DNA from: a virus
Reading direction: 5' to 3' (one strand)
DNA length: 29,976 nt
IMG/VR virus record: IMGVR_UViG_3300005527_005325
Span: 1 to 29,976 of that record
Program-made: the position numbers and the translations under genes
Notes under the pieces: generated by a model
Database searches by the model: none
Seen by the model: the letters and a program-made list of their open reading frames with translations, nothing else
Told to the model about the DNA's origin: nothing
Shown: piece by piece, positions 20,819-29,438 of the stretch
Layout of the letters: every line of letters begins with the position of its first letter
Numbering within the stretch: the first letter of the stretch is position 1

Positions 20819-23335
20819 TTATTTTAATTTTGCCTTAAGGATTTCAATCTCTTCTTGCTGCTCTTTTATTGCCTCAATAAGCAACGAAACAAGGTTACCA
20901 TATGCTACCATTAGTGTTCCGTCTTCTTTAGTTGAAACAACCTCTGGCATAACCTTTTCTACCTCTTGAGCGATAACACCCGCTCTTCTACTTTTATCTT
21001 CAGAATCTTTTCTTATGAAAGTTACTCCTCTGATTTGCTTTATTTTTTCTATTGCATTTCCGATAACCTGAACATCCTCTTTAACCGAAATATCTGAGAA
21101 AGCTGCAACATCATGGCTAGCATAGATTGAAATATTAGAAACGTTTCCGTCTACCTCTAAAGGATGTGTTGGATTGGTTCCTGCACCTATACTTAATCTT
21201 TTATTTGTGTTATCCCAGTATAGACCAGAATCGGACCCTAATGTGGTTCCAGCTGTAAAGAATGCAACCTCTGTTGCTGTCCCAGAAGCTCCACCTACTC
21301 CAGATGTCCCAGAAGAACCTGGTGCTCCGTTTGCCCCAGAGGATCCAGATGTCCCAGAAGAACCTGGTGCTCCGTTTGCCCCAGAGGATCCAGATGTCCC
21401 AGAAGAACCTGGTGCTCCGTTTGCCCCAGAGGATCCGGAGGTTCCTGATGATCCAGAGGTTCCTGATGATCCATTTTCCCCCGATGATCCAGATGTTCCC
21501 GAAGAACCTGATGTACCAGTAGATCCGGAGGTTCCTGATGATCCAGATGTTCCTGAAGAACCTGATGTACCAGTAGATCCAGAGGTTCCTGATGATCCAG
21601 AGGTTCCTGATGATCCAGATGTTCCTGAAGAACCTGATGTACCAGTAGATCCAGAAGATCCAGATCTTCCTGAAGAACCCGAAGTTCCTGATGATCCTGA
21701 ACTACCTGCAGATCCCGCGGGTCCTACTGACCCATCCAAGTTCATGAACCATTCCTGTGAAGTACCGTATGTTGAGGTTCCCTCAACATCATTTACTAAA
21801 ATGTCAGCATATCCATTTGGTCCATCGAAAGATTGGATAATACCTGCTATCCAATTATCCTCATCTACCGCAACGACAACATTTTGTGCTACTGTATATG
21901 AAAGATCAAATTCTTCCGTATTAAAATATACTGAAGTTCCTACTAAAGATTGGCTAAGAGTTATGGCAGAAGCGGTATTGTGCGTTACATCATAACTAGA
22001 TGCTCCTGTTGCATATCTGTCCCCATTAAGTCCCGCAGTTCCTGAAGTTCCCATAGATCCAGAAGATCCAGAAGTTCCCGTCGACCCTGATGTTCCAGAA
22101 GCTCCTGATGATCCGGAGGTTCCTGATGATCCAGAGGTTCCCGTCGATCCTGAGGATCCGTTTACCCCTGAAGTTCCGGTAGATCCAGATGTACCAGTAG
22201 ACCCGGAAGTTCCATGTGAACCATCCATTCCAGATCTTCCCGAAGATCCGGAGGTTCCTGATGATCCGTTAACCCCAGATGTTCCATTAGCACCAGGAGG
22301 TCCAGAAGGGCCATCGCCGCCTGAAGTGCCAGAGGATCCAGATTGTCCGGATGTTCCAGATGACCCATTTTGTCCAGATGTCCCTGAAGATCCTGATGTT
22401 CCCATAGATCCAGAACTCCCCGAACTTCCGGAAGATCCCGCTGTTCCTGAAGATCCTCCTGCTGGTCCAGTAGCACCAACAGATCCTGTTGCTCCTGTAG
22501 GACCAGTTGGACCTGTTGATCCAACATATCCTGAAAAATTTACCCACTCAGTAGATCCATCTATACCACCTAACATTTCACCAGATGTTACGTCTGTTAC
22601 AATATTAGAAACTGTTATTGTGATATCTGATCCATTAAAAGAACTAGCATAACCCGGAACAGATTCTATAGTCACGTTCCCTATATGTGAAGATGCTTTT
22701 ACGTTTGGATCACTAAGTGTTCCCTGGAGGGAAAGTATTTCAGAAACTATCTTTTGTGCAGTTTGATATGGTGTACCTTGCCATGTAGCAGTTGCTATAT
22801 TTACTGCATCTAAAGCTACTGTTATGGTTCCACCCGTTGATCCTGAAAGTATTTCAAATGTAAACGAAGAAGCAACCTCCCCCTGGAAAATATATCCTTG
22901 GAAATTATTTCCGACGAATCTAACCTCTCCTGGGACAGGAGGTTTTGTGATTGCACTATTTCTGTCAACCCTAAATCTAACTGCTCCACCTGTACCATTC
23001 TTGTTGTAAAGTTCTATATCTCCGCCAACAAAAACGTTATTTGTAACTGCTATAGAAGCTCCTGTAATTCCGCCGTTATTTCCATCCAATCCTATTTTAA
23101 CTGGACCGGTAGCTGGAAGTTGGATGAGGTCAGATTTTACAAGTTTAAGAAAAAATTGTCCCTGCGTAGAGTTATTGAACTCTGGATAGGGGTCAGCTAT
23201 TTTTATCCCGAATGCTTCTTGCAGATCGTTTATTGCACCAGACAGTTGCTGGAAATTTTGATCTGTGGTTAAATCCTTTTGCTGAGAGGATGAAACTGAC
23301 TGAATAGCACTGGTATATTGCCTTAATTCTTTCAT
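20819..23335 (-). CDS. Collagen-like tail fibre with S74 intramolecular chaperone (838 aa)
   Basis: This is a receptor-binding or tail fibre-type protein. Residues about 1-270 are a beta-rich non-repetitive head that would attach to the virion. Two blocks of Gly-x-y repeats follow (about 271-440 and 540-690), mostly G-S-S, G-T-S and a GSSGANGAP unit, separated by a folded domain (about 441-538). The C-terminus (about 735-838) is a peptidase S74 chaperone: SDISVKEDV, GVTFIRKD, RRAGVIAQEVEKVMPEVV, LVSLLIEAIKEQQ. S74 domains trimerise fibres and then cut themselves off at the Ser-Asp site, here probably SD of AFSDISVKED. Its promoter is of the late type within a small inverted repeat. Confidence 0.93.
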   Translation of the reverse strand: MKELRQYTSAIQSVSSSQQKDLTTDQNFQQLSGAINDLQEAFGIKIADPYPEFNNSTQGQFFLKLVKSDLIQLPATGPVKIGLDGNNGGITGASIAVTNNVFVGGDIELYNKNGTGGAVRFRVDRNSAITKPPVPGEVRFVGNNFQGYIFQGEVASSFTFEILSGSTGGTITVALDAVNIATATWQGTPYQTAQKIVSEILSLQGTLSDPNVKASSHIGNVTIESVPGYASSFNGSDITITVSNIVTDVTSGEMLGGIDGSTEWVNFSGYVGSTGPTGPTGATGSVGATGPAGGSSGTAGSSGSSGSSGSMGTSGSSGTSGQNGSSGTSGQSGSSGTSGGDGPSGPPGANGTSGVNGSSGTSGSSGRSGMDGSHGTSGSTGTSGSTGTSGVNGSSGSTGTSGSSGTSGSSGASGTSGSTGTSGSSGSMGTSGTAGLNGDRYATGASSYDVTHNTASAITLSQSLVGTSVYFNTEEFDLSYTVAQNVVVAVDEDNWIAGIIQSFDGPNGYADILVNDVEGTSTYGTSQEWFMNLDGSVGPAGSAGSSGSSGTSGSSGRSGSSGSTGTSGSSGTSGSSGTSGSSGTSGSTGTSGSSGTSGSSGTSGSTGTSGSSGTSGSSGENGSSGTSGSSGTSGSSGANGAPGSSGTSGSSGANGAPGSSGTSGSSGANGAPGSSGTSGVGGASGTATEVAFFTAGTTLGSDSGLYWDNTNKRLSIGAGTNPTHPLEVDGNVSNISIYASHDVAAFSDISVKEDVQVIGNAIEKIKQIRGVTFIRKDSEDKSRRAGVIAQEVEKVMPEVVSTKEDGTLMVAYGNLVSLLIEAIKEQQEEIEILKAKLK
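21290..22525 (-). repeat. Collagen-like GXY coding repeats including 45-bp tandem triplet
   Basis: Two blocks of 9-bp and larger repeats encode G-x-y triplets. At 21301-21435 a 45-bp unit (15 residues, GSSGANGAPGSSGTS type) occurs three times almost identically. The non-repeat domain at about 21725-22025 separates the blocks. Such repeats are prone to slippage, so length differences between isolates are expected. Confidence 0.9.
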
Positions 23336-23340
23336 TCTTG

Positions 23341-23365
23341 GTGGATACTTTTCTTATATATCCAC
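23341..23365 (-). promoter_or_regulatory. Late-type promoter GATATATAAGAA within 7-bp inverted repeat
   Basis: On the minus strand the perfect arms GTGGATA and TATCCAC flank an 11-base spacer, and GATATATAAGAA (23351-23362) starts in the 5' arm. The 3' arm ends 5 bases before the ATG of the tail fibre (23335). The layout matches the inverted repeats at 4658-4684 and 16257-16296. Confidence 0.55.
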
Positions 23366-23382
23366 AGAAAGAATAAGCATAT

Positions 23383-23781
23383 TTAAGAAAGCAGTTCTTC
23401 TATTGACTTGCAGAAGGATTTAAATTCCTGCGGATAGTATTGACTAAGCTCTTTGATTTCTCTATCCGATATTTCGTATTTGTGCTTTATAAAGGAAGAG
23501 ACCTCATCTGAGGGGTTAAATATCTCCTTTTTATCTTTTTTCTTGGTTGATGTGAAGAACCATCCTGGCGTAGCTTTATATTTTTGATTCAAAGTTGCTT
23601 TCCAAAAATCTATAACAGGAACTGGATCTACTTTGGTATTGTTAAAAGCATTTGCCTGTAGGGGAAAGGATATTGACATGATCCGATTTATCATGAAAAA
23701 ATTTCTAGACTTATCATGTTTAGAGACTTCCTCCCAGTCCTTTTCCGAGAAAAATGATTTTAAAATGTCAAAAAGTTCCAT
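23383..23781 (-). CDS. Protein of unknown function in replication operon (132 aa)
   Basis: A small soluble protein, MELFDILKSFFSEKDWEEV at the start, with NFFMINRIMSISFPLQANAF in the middle and an acidic/Lys-rich C-terminus. No family recognised. It is the last gene of the ligase-gp44-kinase-RNase H operon and its ATG shares a base with the RNase H stop. In T4 the small clamp loader subunit gp62 (187 aa) is encoded next to gp44, so this could be a diverged counterpart; I see no sequence likeness to support that. Confidence 0.75.
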   Translation of the reverse strand: MELFDILKSFFSEKDWEEVSKHDKSRNFFMINRIMSISFPLQANAFNNTKVDPVPVIDFWKATLNQKYKATPGWFFTSTKKKDKKEIFNPSDEVSSFIKHKYEISDREIKELSQYYPQEFKSFCKSIEELLS

Positions 23782-24914
23782 TATCTAAAGCTCTTAAATG
23801 GGTTAAAAGCAGAAGGTGCTTCATAAGAATCCCATCTGGATCTCCCGATCATATTTTTCTTATCAGTCAACACTGACTTAATTTCTGGCTTATTGGAAAC
23901 AAAAGAAAATTCCATATCAGCCAAAACCTTTTCTGGTATAACCTGATCTGATAACCAAACCAATTGTGCATTCTCAGAGTAGTTTTTTGCTACCTCTTTT
24001 CTGTTAGATGCAGTATCAGTATATGCCATGCTCCTTAAAACATATCCGGATATCCAATCCAAAAATTCTTCATCCTTCCACACATCTTCCAGATTTGAAT
24101 TTCCCCATCCGGATTTCTTATAATGCTCATAGATTGATTCCGCCTTAGTCTTAGTTAGCTTAAAAATCTTACCTGGGGTTTTTTCATAAGAAAATACACT
24201 TGGTACATCATCCTTAGCATCTCCTGTAAGGATTTTTTCAAATGTTAATTTTTTTGTGTCAATTTCTTCTAAAGTTGCGGAAGAGCAAATTTTAATCATT
24301 TTCTCTTTTTCTGTGTCTTTTACAAAATCCAGATTGAAAATAGAAGCTTCCTCTTCCTTATCAATGAAATTATTTTTCCATCCATTGCCACAAAATATCT
24401 TATTGTTCTTAGAATTTGCATTCCAGCATATCGTCCATCTATTATCTGTTGATTCTACTAACTGGTGACTGTCTTTATCACCAGAAAAAACCACAACATT
24501 GTGACCTATTTCTTTGAGTTTTTCGTTCCAAAACCAGAGAAGATCGTCACCCTCTGCTCCTGGGGATTTGGAGTAAACGTATCCATTCATTTCTAGAAAT
24601 TTCCCAAATTCGTCCATAAGATCGAAGAAAGAACCCCAATCTACCTTCTCGTCCTTAATTCTAGAACCTTTGTAATCAACCCTTTCTATTTTGAGGTCTT
24701 TTCTCCAGGATCTAGAGTCCTTACAAAAAATAACATGTCCCGTAATCGGAAGCTGGTTTAAAGAATAGCAAAGATCTGTAATGATCTTTCTCATAAACAT
24801 TCCCTGTTCAGCAGGGCTAGAAAGTACCTCTCCAGGTTGCTTGGATCCAAAATCGGAAAATATAGCAAACGTCTTGTGGAATAGGTAATTACCGTCTATT
24901 ATAACACTTATCAT
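23781..24914 (-). CDS. rnh: 5'-3' exonuclease / RNase H (FEN-like, T4 Rnh-type)
   Basis: The PIN/FEN nuclease motifs are present: SVIIDGNYLFHKTF with Asp7, DLKIERVDYKGSR (75-87), SPGAEGDDLLW with E121, D123 and D124, and VVVFSGDKDSHQLV with D146 and D148. T4 RNase H removes RNA primers from lagging-strand fragments together with ligase, which is encoded in the same operon here. It is 377 residues long, against 305 in T4, with extra sequence in the C-terminal half. It follows guanylate kinase after two bases. Confidence 0.9.
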   Translation of the reverse strand: MISVIIDGNYLFHKTFAIFSDFGSKQPGEVLSSPAEQGMFMRKIITDLCYSLNQLPITGHVIFCKDSRSWRKDLKIERVDYKGSRIKDEKVDWGSFFDLMDEFGKFLEMNGYVYSKSPGAEGDDLLWFWNEKLKEIGHNVVVFSGDKDSHQLVESTDNRWTICWNANSKNNKIFCGNGWKNNFIDKEEEASIFNLDFVKDTEKEKMIKICSSATLEEIDTKKLTFEKILTGDAKDDVPSVFSYEKTPGKIFKLTKTKAESIYEHYKKSGWGNSNLEDVWKDEEFLDWISGYVLRSMAYTDTASNRKEVAKNYSENAQLVWLSDQVIPEKVLADMEFSFVSNKPEIKSVLTDKKNMIGRSRWDSYEAPSAFNPFKSFR

Positions 24915-24916
24915 AA

Positions 24917-25396
24917 TTAAAAGTCTTCGTTTTTAATTCTAATATCATAGTCTTTAAAATCCATAAAATCCCTGTCATCAGCCTCTAATCTACGTTCTGC
25001 ACTATCTGCATCATTTCTTTCTGCTAATCTTTTTCTTAGGATTTCTCTGTCAGGATCTATGAAAATAATAAAACACTTTTTTCTGTGCTCTGGTTTTATG
25101 CTTGCAACACCTCTTGGTGTCATAATCAAAAGACTGGATTTTTCAAAGTCCTCTATAGTTCTTCCATACTTCCATCCATTGAAATCATCTATTTCATAAA
25201 ACTTGTGAACGTTATTATTGAAGAAGGTATCGTCTCTAAAGTAGTAATCCCTCCCCTCCTTTTCAGTTTCCCTTTTTGGGCGACTAGTATAGGAAACACA
25301 GTATTTAAATCCTCTTTGTTCGAGCTTTTTTCTCATGAAATCCTTCCCGGATCCTCCTCTACCAACTAAAATTATTTTACTATCCTTAAAAGCCAT
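24917..25396 (-). CDS. gmk: Guanylate kinase-like dNMP kinase (159 aa)
   Basis: It phosphorylates (d)GMP, feeding phage DNA synthesis. Motifs: P-loop VGRGGSGKDF (11-20) and the GMP-binding SYTSRPKRETEKEGRDYYF (35-53), typical of guanylate kinases. The P-loop ends GKD rather than GKS/GKT, an unusual change at the Mg-coordinating residue. Start ATG 25396 is chosen because it shares its A with the gp44 stop (TAATG) and begins the family domain; the in-frame extension to 25546 encodes 50 residues with no family likeness inside the gp44 gene. The length is slightly below the usual 180-210, with a shortened C-terminus. Confidence 0.87.
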   Translation of the reverse strand: MAFKDSKIILVGRGGSGKDFMRKKLEQRGFKYCVSYTSRPKRETEKEGRDYYFRDDTFFNNNVHKFYEIDDFNGWKYGRTIEDFEKSSLLIMTPRGVASIKPEHRKKCFIIFIDPDREILRKRLAERNDADSAERRLEADDRDFMDFKDYDIRIKNEDF

Positions 25397-26340
25397 TATT
25401 GAGTTAATTTTTGAATCGAATAAAAAAGTGATAATAGACTCACTACGGGATCGATGACCTGATGTCTTTGGGATTGGTGTTGTGCAACTAAAATAATAAC
25501 AGCAGGAATTATAGAGATTTTTTCGGGTTTTCTTTCCCTGATCCATTCTATAAAATCTCGTCCAAGTGATTCCATTACCTCACCAACAGAATTAGAATAT
25601 TGTCCGACTATTGTTTGATAACTTTTAAGAGGGTCTAATTTTTGAAAAAGCATTTCATAAAGTTCTTCATAGTCCCAAGCTGTTTCAGATACCTTCTGAT
25701 CTGTTATTTTTTCTGTGCCTTGAATTTGCCACCTTTGAATGCAATTCAGAGCTGATCTCATATCAGGATAATACTTCTTGACGAAAGATTGTAATGCTTT
25801 ATCCTCGATAGAAATTCCTAACTTTCCTAGAATGAGTACTATTCTTTTTTCCCACTGATCCTTGAGATCCTGCTCTTCTTCCTTGTTAACAGGATCAAAG
25901 ACAAAAACCTCAAATCTACTCTTCATCGGATCTGGTACCTTATTGATCCAATTGCAGGTTGCTACGAATCTAGTATTCTTGGCAAATTTTTCGATAACAC
26001 CTCTAAGTGCTTTGTAGAATTGATCAGAAGCCCCGTCAAACTCGTCAAGAACCACGATCTTTGTTGGATTTTCGTCGTTCATGATTGACACAGTCGAACA
26101 AAATCCTGTAATTTTTTCTCGTACGGTATCAACAGAACTTTCATCGGAAACATTGATAAAAAGCCTTGGTGAATTTTCAGACAAAATCTTTGCAAGAGAA
26201 GTTTTACCAGATCCTGGAGATCCAGTCAGTAATACGTTTTGTTGTAAACCGTTCTTGAAAGCATCCTTGATCCTCTCTGGTAAAATCATGTGCTTAAGCT
26301 CTTTAGGCCTAAGCTTTTCTGTTAAAAGCATGTTTATCAT
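25396..26340 (-). CDS. 44: Sliding clamp loader ATPase, T4 gp44-like
   Basis: AAA+ protein that opens the sliding clamp and loads it on DNA. Opening LLTEKLRPKELKHMILP resembles gp44 EQKYRPSTIDECILP. Walker A GSPGSGKT is at 40-47, Walker B is VVLDEFDGA, sensor 1 is ATCNWINKV, and the arginine finger SRF (PMKSRFEVF) is present. Length 314 fits gp44 (319). The start overlaps the ligase stop as ATGA and the stop overlaps the guanylate kinase start, so the operon is tightly coupled. No gp45 clamp or gp62 was identified in the window. Confidence 0.93.
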   Translation of the reverse strand: MINMLLTEKLRPKELKHMILPERIKDAFKNGLQQNVLLTGSPGSGKTSLAKILSENSPRLFINVSDESSVDTVREKITGFCSTVSIMNDENPTKIVVLDEFDGASDQFYKALRGVIEKFAKNTRFVATCNWINKVPDPMKSRFEVFVFDPVNKEEEQDLKDQWEKRIVLILGKLGISIEDKALQSFVKKYYPDMRSALNCIQRWQIQGTEKITDQKVSETAWDYEELYEMLFQKLDPLKSYQTIVGQYSNSVGEVMESLGRDFIEWIRERKPEKISIIPAVIILVAQHQSQRHQVIDPVVSLLSLFYSIQKLTQ

Positions 26341-27656
26341 TTCTTCTTGCTAAATTTTTCTACTAATGATTCAGGTTCACTCTTATCGTTTCTTACCTCG
26401 ATGAATCTGGGTAGAAAAAGAGATTTATTGCCGTTCTTATCCTCGATAGGAACGTTATACTGAATGGCAACGACCTTACCAATTATATCATCAGGGTTGC
26501 GAGAAAGTTCAATCAAATCTTGTTCCGTGAATCCAGATCCAACCTTAACTTCATATTCTCCTGATAAATCCTTACACATAAAACCCCCGATAAATCCTTC
26601 TCTTTTTCCTTCTCCTGGATACCAACCAGTAACTACCAAATCGCAGTCTTGAACCTCCTTGAATTTGATCCAGCTTTTAGATCTTTTGCATTCGTAAAAG
26701 TGTGTAGGATCTTTCATAATCACACCCTCTCCCCCATTAGCAACGATTTGCTCGTAGATAGGCATTAATTCGTCTTTGGTTTTTGCCTCCCACTTCTGAG
26801 CGATCTTAATATTTTCGAAAGATTTGTTCTTAAAAAATTGTTCTAGAAGTTCCCTTCTTTGAGTGTAAACAGTGATACCCTTACCATCTTTAATAGTTTT
26901 TGTGGGCTCAACATCAAAGATATTAAATAGTAGATCGTCACCAATGCTCTCCTTTGGTGAACCCTTCATCATCTGGGTAACCTTACCACTAACACTTTTT
27001 CTATCTAAATCAGTTAATTCCCCGTCGAAGAAAATTCCGTCTATACCATGGGAAAGTTCTAGTATTTGATTTGCTATACGGGCAAGAAATCTAGAATCTA
27101 ATTCGTTAAACGCTCTGGTATAAAATTTTGGATTTTTATTTTCTACCACACAGATAACTCTAACTCCGTCATACTTTTCCTCACAAACTATAGACCCCCA
27201 TTTATCGAGGACTTTATGATCATCCTCCGCAAGCATAAGACTAGGGTCTGGAATTAATTCCTTTCCGACCGCTTTATTGATCATCTTGGCTCCTATACCT
27301 ATGTTCATACGCTTCGTAAGCACCTTAGCAAAGACCTTTTTCAGTTCTATATGATAACCAGTAGATTCTACCAAGCGTTCAGCTACGCCCCTTAAATGAT
27401 CGTTTATAGCAGGTGCTTTTTTAAGTGTCTCACAAAGATCCACGAATTCCTGAAATAATTGAGGGTTTTCCTTGCAATCCTTATCCTCGTAATTTAACTT
27501 GTGAAGTTTTGTAGTGACAAAAGGATCAAAACAAATAGAGAGGATATACTCTAATTCGGGTGTAAGATTTTTTGAAATTAATTCCTGCTTTTTCTTCTGA
27601 GATCCCTCCCCAGTGCAGTTTTCAATTTCTAAAAGGAGTTCCAGTTCTTTCTTCAT
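26337..27656 (-). CDS. 30: ATP-dependent DNA ligase, T4 gp30-like
   Basis: It seals nicks using ATP. The adenylation motif is EEKYDGVRV with Lys161 (T4 gp30 uses Lys159). Others are FYTRAFNELDSRF, GIFFDGELT, GGEGVIMKDP and SWIKFKEV (motifs Ia to V), followed by an OB-fold with GGFMCKD and KVGSGFTEQDLIELS. An N-terminal helical domain (1-150) matches the gp30 type. It heads the replication operon. Start ATG 27656 lies in the 3' arm of a hairpin and downstream of the composite promoter at 27676-27712. Confidence 0.95.
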   Translation of the reverse strand: MKKELELLLEIENCTGEGSQKKKQELISKNLTPELEYILSICFDPFVTTKLHKLNYEDKDCKENPQLFQEFVDLCETLKKAPAINDHLRGVAERLVESTGYHIELKKVFAKVLTKRMNIGIGAKMINKAVGKELIPDPSLMLAEDDHKVLDKWGSIVCEEKYDGVRVICVVENKNPKFYTRAFNELDSRFLARIANQILELSHGIDGIFFDGELTDLDRKSVSGKVTQMMKGSPKESIGDDLLFNIFDVEPTKTIKDGKGITVYTQRRELLEQFFKNKSFENIKIAQKWEAKTKDELMPIYEQIVANGGEGVIMKDPTHFYECKRSKSWIKFKEVQDCDLVVTGWYPGEGKREGFIGGFMCKDLSGEYEVKVGSGFTEQDLIELSRNPDDIIGKVVAIQYNVPIEDKNGNKSLFLPRFIEVRNDKSEPESLVEKFSKKK

Positions 27657-27679
27657 TTGATGTTTTTTTATAACACCAA
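27656..27679 (-). promoter_or_regulatory. Hairpin holding ligase start codon in 3' arm
   Basis: On the minus strand the arms TTTGGTGTT and AACATCAAA (one wobble) enclose loop ATAAAA, and ATG 27656 follows at the end of the 3' arm. The 5' arm overlaps the TAAATTTG element, so an RNA starting from that promoter would lack most of the 5' arm. Confidence 0.45.
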
Positions 27680-27712
27680 ATTTACATGAAATCCCCGATT
27701 AATAAAAATGTT
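27676..27712 (-). promoter_or_regulatory. Composite middle/early-type promoter (copy 2)
   Basis: The minus strand has AAACATTTTT, six bases, CGGGG, eight bases, then TAAATTTG (27676-27683), an exact Bacteroidota TAnnTTTG -7 box, 19 bases before the ligase ATG. The whole arrangement repeats that at 17847-17883. No TTG lies at the usual -33 distance; the conserved distal block takes its place and could bind an activator. Confidence 0.65.
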
Positions 27713-27722
27713 TCAAGAGGTA

Positions 27723-29435
27723 TTATGGAGCTTCAGCTGCTGCTGGCTCTGCTGGGGGTTCAGGGGTAGCTGCCGGCTCCTCTGCTGCGGGTGCTTCTGG
27801 TTCATCCGCCGGAGTTGATTCTGTGGTATCTGCTGCAGGAGGTTCTATAGAGGCTCCCCCTCCTGCTCCGCCGTCCCCTTCAACCTTAATTTCAGCATTT
27901 TCTTCTTCGTCTTTCTTCTTATAGATTTCATTTACCCTACGATCCTCGTTGGTTAATCCGAGGAATTTATCTATTAAGAAGTCTTGACTAAAATAAGGAT
28001 TTTCTTCCTCGCCTTTCTTTTCCTTAATTTCTGAAAGTCCCGCTATAAAATCTATTTTTTTAATCAGCTGTTCAATCTCTTTGGATTCTCCAAATTGATT
28101 ATCAGAGTTCCATTTGATACCTAGCTGAGATCTGAAAACTGCGTCATTTTTCAATTCTGGATGATCTAACGTCATTTGGATCCAAAGAGGTTTAAGCATG
28201 ATCTCTTGATAGATCGATCTGATTCTATTAATGAACTTATTGTATCTGATTTCATCTCTTTCAGCAGATTCAGCACCTATCTTGTAAGTTCCAACTGTTC
28301 CGCCTGATCTAGCAGCAAATCTGTTAAAAGGTATTTTAGAGTCTGCCTTAAGCTTATTGAAAAAGTATACAACAGCATCTATGATATTAAGATTTGGTCC
28401 AGCAGAATTGATGGTCTCAATCTTAGGAGATTCCCCACCTTGAACTGGGAAAAGATAGTTTTTATAAAACTGTAAATTGGGTCTTCCGTTAACACTCAGT
28501 TCGCCTGATTCTGTGTTTAATTTGATATCCTCTTTATACATGGTCATCAATTCACCTAAAGTCTCTTTTGCTTTTTGTGGAGATCTAGATCCAACTGGAA
28601 TTGTCATCTTAATTCTGAAAGAGGCATTCATCACATTCCAGATAATTCTGGTATGCTCCATAATCTTTAAAAGATTATGTGAACGTATCAATCTTTCACA
28701 GTAACTAGTTCTACTAGCGCTATTTCCTTTGGCAAATGAAATATAAATGACTTGAGAATCGTAAAGCCTTCTTTCTCTAGTACTATCTCCATAATATTGA
28801 ATCCAGATAGGAATCGTCTCCCCCGACTGGTTTCTTTCTGTTGTCGGGGTCAATGATGTTGGATCCAATTCTTTAAATCCTACAATTTGCCTTCCATCAT
28901 CAGAATAAACAATTTCGAAAGATAAAAATCCGTCAATTAAAAACTGTCTAAAATATTGCCAAGCGGATATCCCATTATTAAATCCATGGGAGATATACAT
29001 TTTTCTAAAGTTATCTCTTAATGAATCAACAACATCTTCTTTGAGATCCATATTAACAAGAGATAGACTACAACAAAAATTTCTATCATCGTAAACTATA
29101 GCTTCATCAGCAAGAATATCAAGGATCCATTCTATTTCTGCATTTAAAGCAAACCTGCGTAAAAACTCTCTCTTAAAAGGATAGTCTTTATCAAAGTAAG
29201 CAATATACTTTCTGTTACTAGTGTCTTGAGAAGCCAAACTAAAAATGAAATCTTCATCTGAATCGGTAAGACCCATTCTTTCCCTCATCATTGCTTCGGA
29301 AACACCAATGGCCTGTGAATTTTTCACAACAAGATCCTTATACTCCATTCCGAAGCTTCCTATCTTGCTCACACTCTTAAGGATCTTTCCTATATTAGGA
29401 TTCCTTTGTGAAAAATCATCTATAAATCCTGCCAT
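27723..29435 (-). CDS. 20: Portal protein, T4 gp20-like (570 aa)
   Basis: It forms the dodecameric portal at the head-tail vertex. Gp20-like features: NAEIEWILDILADEAIVYDD near the N-terminus, LDPTSLTP, FNRFAARSGGTVGTY, and RDEIRYNKFINRIRSIYQ with KPLWIQM near the C-terminus. The length is close to T4 gp20 (524) plus an extra tail from about residue 505 that is very rich in Ala, Pro and Glu and GC-rich in DNA. The preceding gene encodes a second portal-type C-terminus, so there are two tandem paralogues. The gene starts two bases past the upstream TAA stop codon. Confidence 0.92.
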   Translation of the reverse strand: MAGFIDDFSQRNPNIGKILKSVSKIGSFGMEYKDLVVKNSQAIGVSEAMMRERMGLTDSDEDFIFSLASQDTSNRKYIAYFDKDYPFKREFLRRFALNAEIEWILDILADEAIVYDDRNFCCSLSLVNMDLKEDVVDSLRDNFRKMYISHGFNNGISAWQYFRQFLIDGFLSFEIVYSDDGRQIVGFKELDPTSLTPTTERNQSGETIPIWIQYYGDSTRERRLYDSQVIYISFAKGNSASRTSYCERLIRSHNLLKIMEHTRIIWNVMNASFRIKMTIPVGSRSPQKAKETLGELMTMYKEDIKLNTESGELSVNGRPNLQFYKNYLFPVQGGESPKIETINSAGPNLNIIDAVVYFFNKLKADSKIPFNRFAARSGGTVGTYKIGAESAERDEIRYNKFINRIRSIYQEIMLKPLWIQMTLDHPELKNDAVFRSQLGIKWNSDNQFGESKEIEQLIKKIDFIAGLSEIKEKKGEEENPYFSQDFLIDKFLGLTNEDRRVNEIYKKKDEEENAEIKVEGDGGAGGGASIEPPAADTTESTPADEPEAPAAEEPAATPEPPAEPAAAEAP

Positions 29436-29438
29436 TTA

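Noticed and set aside
21301-21435. CRISPR or satellite array of 45-bp units
   Set aside because: It encodes in-frame collagen-like triplets within the fibre gene.
21174-22652. Long plus-strand Pro/Asp/Glu-rich open frames opposite the tail fibre
   Set aside because: They are the antisense reading of Gly-Ser-Ser repeats; the minus frame has the S74 domain and full gene structure.
25397-25546. Fifty-residue N-terminal extension of guanylate kinase
   Set aside because: It lies wholly inside the gp44 coding sequence, has no family likeness, and the TAATG overlap start at 25396 fits the operon.
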